NCBI GenBank assembly: GCA_947647735.1
Contig: CANSLJ010000034.1
Span: 1 to 36,488 of the forward strand
From: an uncultured bacterium
GTDB lineage: Bacteria; Bacillota; Clostridia; Lachnospirales; Lachnospiraceae
Direction of reading: 5' to 3'
DNA: 36,488 nt
The notes under the pieces are model-generated. The model worked only from the letters and a program-made list of their open reading frames with translations, ran no database searches and was not told the DNA's origin. Shown in pieces: positions 32,396 to 36,488 of the stretch (its first letter is position 1; every line of letters begins with the position of its first letter). The position numbers and the translations under genes were made by a program.

Positions 32396-33805
32396 TTATT
32401 GCATCACAAGTGCTTTTTCCACGCTCGTCTCCGGATGTTCTTCCAAATATTTTTTCATTCTGATTTCCAGTTCATCTGCTATGGTATCTAATGCTGTATC
32501 AGCATCGATATCTCCCAATAGATATTTCTGTATTTCCTCATGCATAACACCCTGATGCATATCCGTATAATCAAATGCCCCTATTGTCGCCGGAACAACC
32601 AAATCCGGATCATTTAACTGCATTGTGAATGTATAATACGGTCCTCCTTCTCCATACAGTTCATCTTCAGCCGCATCCTTTTTAATCGGGATCAGACCGG
32701 AAAGACGGCAATAATTACTGCTGTTCTCTGTTCTTGCAAGGAACTCGATCAACTGCCATGCCGCGTCAGGATTCTCTGAATCTGATGATATGGAAAGAGA
32801 GTAGGAACCATTGATCAAATTATACAGTTTTCCGTCTTTTTCGCTTTTAGGTACAGGCATTACCATCCACTGATCGTCTTCCATATTTTCCATACAGGTC
32901 GGCGCAACCTCAGAATCATTCATCAAAGTACCCGTAAGGCCGCCCACAAAGTTGTCCACCATCTCGGTGAATCCCCAGTTAATGGAATCCTCCGGCGCGT
33001 AACCATTCCGGTATAGATCTGTCCACTTTTGAAATGCCTCTCTGCACTCATCTGACTTTATAAGAATATTCCCCTCGCTGTCATATGTATTACCACCCGT
33101 ATAATTTTGCAGATAAGTCATCAGCGGATCAAATGCCCCTCTGGCTCCACGATATGAAACACCGTAATGTTTCTTTTCCACATCCGTTAATTTTTCTACC
33201 ACCTCAAAGTATTCATCATAAGTCCAGCCTTTAGCGGGATCTAACTCAATTCCAAGTTCCTCGCACCAATCTTTACGCACAAAAATACCTTTTACCATCA
33301 TACCATCGGGAATTGTATAAATGTCGCCAAACCGATCGATTTCACTTTGCCAGAATAATTTATTTACCGCCACAGTATAATCTTCCGTACTGTCCCCCAA
33401 ATAATCTGTGAGCGGAATGATCCATTCTGAACTGGTAAGCTGCCCAAGCCATCCGGAATGTGTTGTTAAAACATCCGGTAACTGATCAGATGCTCCAAGT
33501 ACGGTGATCTTATTCGCCGCATCATCCCAGGGAACGCTCTCATATACAACGCTGATCCCTGTCTCTTCCTTAAATTTTTCAAAAACCCCTTCGTAATACT
33601 TCTGGCGTGTTTCACTTGGTGATACATCCAGAAACCGCAGCGTCACTCCTGACTGCTCCGCACCAGCATCAGCCGTCTGCGAACCGGACTGCGTCGCATC
33701 ACTGCTGCTCTCGCCTGTGGTGCCATTATTTCCACCCCCACATCCAATGGTCGTCAATGCCAATGCCGCACTGAGCATCAATGCCATTATTTTCTTTTTC
33801 CTCAT
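32396..33805 (-). CDS. ABC transporter substrate-binding lipoprotein (family 1 type)
   Basis: A 469-residue extracytoplasmic solute-binding protein. The signal peptide MRKKKIMALMLSAALALTTIGC ends in a lipobox with Cys22 as the lipid anchor; a Gly/Ser/Thr-rich linker follows. The mature domain has the family 1 pattern (VTLRFLDVSPSETRQKYYEGVFEKFKEETGI, TVLGASDQLPDVLTT, NGSYSLSISSDSENPDAAWQLIEFL). The start at 33805 has AGGAGG eight bases upstream. Family 1 proteins mostly bind sugars, but the operon starts with an amino-acid lyase gene 34 bp upstream, so the ligand may be a sugar-amino acid or another conjugate. This is inference. Confidence 0.93.
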   Translation of the reverse strand: MRKKKIMALMLSAALALTTIGCGGGNNGTTGESSSDATQSGSQTADAGAEQSGVTLRFLDVSPSETRQKYYEGVFEKFKEETGISVVYESVPWDDAANKITVLGASDQLPDVLTTHSGWLGQLTSSEWIIPLTDYLGDSTEDYTVAVNKLFWQSEIDRFGDIYTIPDGMMVKGIFVRKDWCEELGIELDPAKGWTYDEYFEVVEKLTDVEKKHYGVSYRGARGAFDPLMTYLQNYTGGNTYDSEGNILIKSDECREAFQKWTDLYRNGYAPEDSINWGFTEMVDNFVGGLTGTLMNDSEVAPTCMENMEDDQWMVMPVPKSEKDGKLYNLINGSYSLSISSDSENPDAAWQLIEFLARTENSSNYCRLSGLIPIKKDAAEDELYGEGGPYYTFTMQLNDPDLVVPATIGAFDYTDMHQGVMHEEIQKYLLGDIDADTALDTIADELEIRMKKYLEEHPETSVEKALVMQ

Positions 33806-33839
33806 AAAATATTCCTCCTTTGTTTTTATCGCTTCCGGA

Positions 33840-35030
33840 TTACATTCCGGCAAAAGCTCTCTCCAGATCTTCAATCAGATTTTCACTTCCTTCCAGGCCA
33901 CAGTACAGCCGGATCAATCCTCTGTCTGTCTGCAGGAAATCTAATTCTTTCTGCTCCGCCCTATACAGCGGCATGATAGCCAGACTCTCAAACCCACCCC
34001 AGGAACAGCCTTTTCCAAATAAGTGCAGCCTGTTAATAAACTTTATCGCCTCCTCCGGTGTCGTATCCAATTCTATACTCATCAGACTGGTGTGCCCCTT
34101 CTGCTGTCGTTTGATCAGATCCGCCTGAGGATGTGACGCAAGTCCTGTATAATATACCTTCTTTACTTTTTCGTTCTTTTCTAACCATTCGGCAACCGCC
34201 ATACCGATACGCTGATGCTCTTCCACACGTACAGGGAGCGTCCGCAGGCCCCGGATCGCAAGCCATGCCTCCATAGGCCCCATCACACTGGCATACCATT
34301 CCCGAACAGTCTTGATCATATTGCACATCAATTCTTCATCTTTTGATACCAGTACACCACCCAGAATATCACTGTGCCCTCCTATGTACTTCGACATCGT
34401 ATGCATACAGATATCAATCCCCAGATCTAATGGTTTTTGAAATAAAGGGGTCATACAGGTATTATCGATGTAGGTCTTTACCTCATACTGATGTGCTAAT
34501 TTAGCAATAGCCTCAAGATCCACTACGCGAAACACAAAAGTAGCCGGACTTTCCAGAATCATCAACGTCGTATCAGGCTTTTTCATTGCCAGTTCGATCT
34601 CATCCAGATCATTCCCTGACACATATGTTACAGTCATACCAAACTTGGGAACGCAGAAATTGTCCAAAAAGCGCTTCACCGGCTGGTACACATCCCTCAT
34701 ACAGATAACATGGCTTCCGGCACTGCAAGTAGTCATAATCGCTGCCGCTGCCGCCCCCATCCCGGAAGCAAACACTACCGCCCTCGCACCATGTTCCAAC
34801 TCTGCGATCTTCCTCTCTAAAATATGAACCGTAGGATTTTGATCGCGCCCATAGACAAACTTCTCTTCCTGACAGGGATCTGAAGCCGCCTCTAAGTATT
34901 CCTCAAAACTGTCATATAAATGCAGTGAATTCAGAAACACCGGTGGGACAACTGCATTCAAATATTTATTATATTCATCTGCAGTATGGGCAATGGTAAG
35001 CAATTCTTCTCTTATTCCATCCATTTTCAC
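33840..35030 (-). CDS. Cys/Met metabolism PLP-dependent lyase (trans-sulfuration family)
   Basis: A 396-residue member of the cystathionine gamma-synthase/lyase family, PLP fold type I. FVYGRDQNPT (about residues 58-67) gives the Tyr/Arg phosphate clamp of the neighbouring subunit, FASGMGAAAAAI binds PLP phosphate, TYIDNT holds Asp189 and HTMSKYIGGHSD holds the PLP Lys214. Family members carry out beta- or gamma-elimination or replacement on Cys, Met, cystathionine and related amino acids; the exact reaction cannot be read here. It is the first gene of an operon with a lipoprotein and two permeases, expressed from a perfect consensus promoter. A nearby RidA is suited to remove enamine products. 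Confidence 0.92.
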   Translation of the reverse strand: MKMDGIREELLTIAHTADEYNKYLNAVVPPVFLNSLHLYDSFEEYLEAASDPCQEEKFVYGRDQNPTVHILERKIAELEHGARAVVFASGMGAAAAAIMTTCSAGSHVICMRDVYQPVKRFLDNFCVPKFGMTVTYVSGNDLDEIELAMKKPDTTLMILESPATFVFRVVDLEAIAKLAHQYEVKTYIDNTCMTPLFQKPLDLGIDICMHTMSKYIGGHSDILGGVLVSKDEELMCNMIKTVREWYASVMGPMEAWLAIRGLRTLPVRVEEHQRIGMAVAEWLEKNEKVKKVYYTGLASHPQADLIKRQQKGHTSLMSIELDTTPEEAIKFINRLHLFGKGCSWGGFESLAIMPLYRAEQKELDFLQTDRGLIRLYCGLEGSENLIEDLERAFAGM

Positions 35031-35064
35031 CTCTCCTTTCCTGTTTTATTTTTGCTTTTGGTGT

Positions 35065-35120
35065 ATATGATGATAATTTTTTTTTAGGTTGATAAATTAT
35101 TTTCAATTATATCATCATAT
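35065..35120. repeat. inverted repeat at the lyase operon promoter
   Basis: ATATGATGATAATT (35065-35078) is complementary to 35105-35120 except for two extra bases (AT) in the right arm. The right arm includes the -10 box and the left arm lies in the leader. This could be an operator pair or an RNA-level hairpin. Confidence 0.5.
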
Positions 35121-35134
35121 CATATGACTGTCAA
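35106..35134 (-). promoter_or_regulatory. consensus sigma-A promoter of the lyase-transporter operon
   Basis: The minus strand has TTGACA (35129-35134), a 17-base spacer and TATAAT (35106-35111), a perfect match to consensus at both boxes. Such a strong promoter in front of a catabolic operon would normally need a repressor. Confidence 0.85.
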
Positions 35135-35184
35135 CGCAATAATTCACCCATTTTTGTAATTTTTTACCAAAAACTATTACAACA

Positions 35185-35212
35185 AAAAAGAGATGCATTA
35201 GCATCTCTTTTT
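35185..35212. terminator. terminator of the phosphofructokinase gene
   Basis: A perfect 12-bp stem AAAAAGAGATGC/GCATCTCTTTTT around ATTA, with A and T tracts on either side. It ends the phosphofructokinase transcript on the minus strand. Confidence 0.85.
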
Positions 35213-35244
35213 ATCAATCTATTCTATTATCCTAAAAACTCTTC

Positions 35245-36471
35245 CTATTTTCTCACCAGATGTCTCGGTGTACCATTCACATAAAGCGGCATCAGTTCGC
35301 CCATGATCAGGGGCCTGCCGTATTTTTCAAAGTCATCTGTCAGGTCTGTGCCGTCTGCTGTGATCCACTCATCGGGAACTTTTCTTTCCACATTTGCAAT
35401 AGCGTGGATATCGTAAGCGCTTGTACCGCACTGATAAGGATCATCACCGTTTCTGTCCAGAGTGATCATCATGCCGGTCTTGCCTTCGTTTGCGGCAACT
35501 ACTGCGTCATGGCCTACCTGGAATGCCTCGTTGATATCTGTCAGGGAAGCGATATGCGTAGCGGCTCTCTGCAGTGTGGAGAACTCGATCGCTCTTGTCT
35601 TAAGGCCTGTCTCCTCAGCAACCTTCTGTGCAAGGATCACTGCCGTACCGGACATCTGCTTATGGCCGAATGCATCCACAGCCACTTCTCTGCCCAGTTC
35701 GCATACGAATCTGCCGTCTGCGATCTGAACACCCTCAGATACTGCGATAACAACAGAAGATTTCTTTGCTGCCAGCTCTTTTACTTTCTCCATGAACGCA
35801 TCCATGTCAAATACTCTCTCCGGCAGATAGATCGCGTCAGGACCTTCACAATCGCTTCCTCTGGATAAAGCGGCAGCTGCTGTCAGCCAGCCTGCGTTAC
35901 GTCCCATGATCTCCACGATACATACGGTAGGTTTCTGAACACCGAAGGAAGAATTATCACGGATGATCTCCTTCATGGATGTTGCGATATATTTTGCGGC
36001 AGAACCGTAACCCGGGCAATGGTCTGTAATAGGAAGATCATTGTCAACTGTTTTCGGTACGCCCACAAATCTCTGGTTCTTACCGTGTGCAGCCGCATAA
36101 TCGGAAAGCATCTTTACGGTATCCATAGAGTCATTGCCGCCGCAGTAGAAAAGGCATTCGATATCATGTTTCTCCATGATCTCAAAAATCTTCTCATAAA
36201 CATCCTCATGTCCCTCGATCTTCGGCATTTTAAACCGGCAGGAACCGAGGAATGCAGAGGGAGTTCTCTTTAATAACTCAATACCTGTCTCATCTGCAAG
36301 ATACTCGTCCAGATCACAGATCTTATCCTGCAAAAAGCCTTCGATACCATGAACCATACCATATACTTTGTTCACGCCAAGTTTCTTTGCTGCCGCATAT
36401 ACGCCTGCAACAGAAGAATTGATCACCGCGGTGGGGCCGCCGGACTGTCCAACTACAACATTTCCCTTCAT
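35245..36471 (-). CDS. 6-phosphofructokinase, probably pyrophosphate-dependent
   Basis: The enzyme phosphorylates fructose 6-phosphate to the 1,6-bisphosphate in glycolysis. The 408-residue protein has VVGQSGGPTAVINSS, GGNDS at 111-115, PKTVDNDLP with Lys140, the catalytic Asp143 and Asp145, and IMGRNAGWLTA. Asp114 stands where ATP enzymes have Gly, and Lys140 where they have Gly; both exchanges are the known markers of PPi as phosphoryl donor. Length also fits this group better than the ~320-residue ATP form. AAAGGAG precedes the ATG at the window edge. The gene has its own terminator. Confidence 0.9.
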   Translation of the reverse strand: MKGNVVVGQSGGPTAVINSSVAGVYAAAKKLGVNKVYGMVHGIEGFLQDKICDLDEYLADETGIELLKRTPSAFLGSCRFKMPKIEGHEDVYEKIFEIMEKHDIECLFYCGGNDSMDTVKMLSDYAAAHGKNQRFVGVPKTVDNDLPITDHCPGYGSAAKYIATSMKEIIRDNSSFGVQKPTVCIVEIMGRNAGWLTAAAALSRGSDCEGPDAIYLPERVFDMDAFMEKVKELAAKKSSVVIAVSEGVQIADGRFVCELGREVAVDAFGHKQMSGTAVILAQKVAEETGLKTRAIEFSTLQRAATHIASLTDINEAFQVGHDAVVAANEGKTGMMITLDRNGDDPYQCGTSAYDIHAIANVERKVPDEWITADGTDLTDDFEKYGRPLIMGELMPLYVNGTPRHLVRK

Positions 36472-36488
36472 AACTGTTCTCCTTTTCA

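Overview
The window reads as chromosome of a spore-forming, anaerobic, low-to-mid GC Firmicute of the class Clostridia, most likely a gut Lachnospiraceae. The support is an alpha/beta small acid-soluble spore protein, an ECF-type riboflavin importer under an FMN riboswitch, sugar ABC permeases without their own ATPase, a PPi-type phosphofructokinase, strong purine-rich ribosome binding sites and consensus sigma-A promoters. The species assignment is inference from gene content only. Most genes lie on the minus strand.

Layout. (1) 1-5824: the first 25 bases are the 5' end of a tRNA (probably Ser) leaving the window on the minus strand. Next comes a minus-strand operon, read from high to low coordinates: YcxB-like membrane protein, tsaE, tsaB, rimI, rnz, a membrane-anchored protein of unknown function, tsaD, ispD. 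It combines t6A tRNA modification with tRNA 3' processing and isoprenoid synthesis. (2) 5848-9332: FMN riboswitch and ribU (+), spore protein, CBS-domain protein, DJ-1/PfpI protein, CYTH protein. (3) 9380-18264: glycogen/maltodextrin block (glgP, malQ, a GH31 alpha-glucosidase, an AI-2E family membrane protein) below a LacI-type regulator that probably represses itself. (4) 18395-21370: ferredoxin-like aldo/keto reductase, metallo-beta-lactamase-fold protein and an Rpn-type PD-(D/E)XK protein. (5) 21744-27409: a GH31 alpha-xylosidase-like enzyme, an Na+/solute symporter broken by a one-base frameshift in a T tract, an unknown protein, and a divergent LacI regulator with three palindromic operators in between. 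(6) 27440-35134: an AAA-ATPase/PD-(D/E)XK protein behind a YheO/DauR-like regulator, divergent RidA, and a convergent operon for a PLP trans-sulfuration-type lyase, a lipoprotein binding protein and two permeases. (7) 35245-36471: phosphofructokinase.

The most unusual signals are not protein genes. A ~135-bp hairpin element occurs twice (8533-8667 and 17045-17178, inverted orientation). The two copies share a core that is about 85% identical and differs only by transitions plus one gap. Each copy is closed by a perfect 24-bp inverted repeat whose outer two thirds differ between copies, so pairing is kept while sequence changes. A second family of tandem long hairpins (19448-19675) shows the same behaviour upstream of the aldo/keto reductase. 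On the protein side, the lyase/transporter/RidA/regulator locus looks like a self-contained uptake and beta/gamma-elimination system for an unidentified amino-acid-containing compound.
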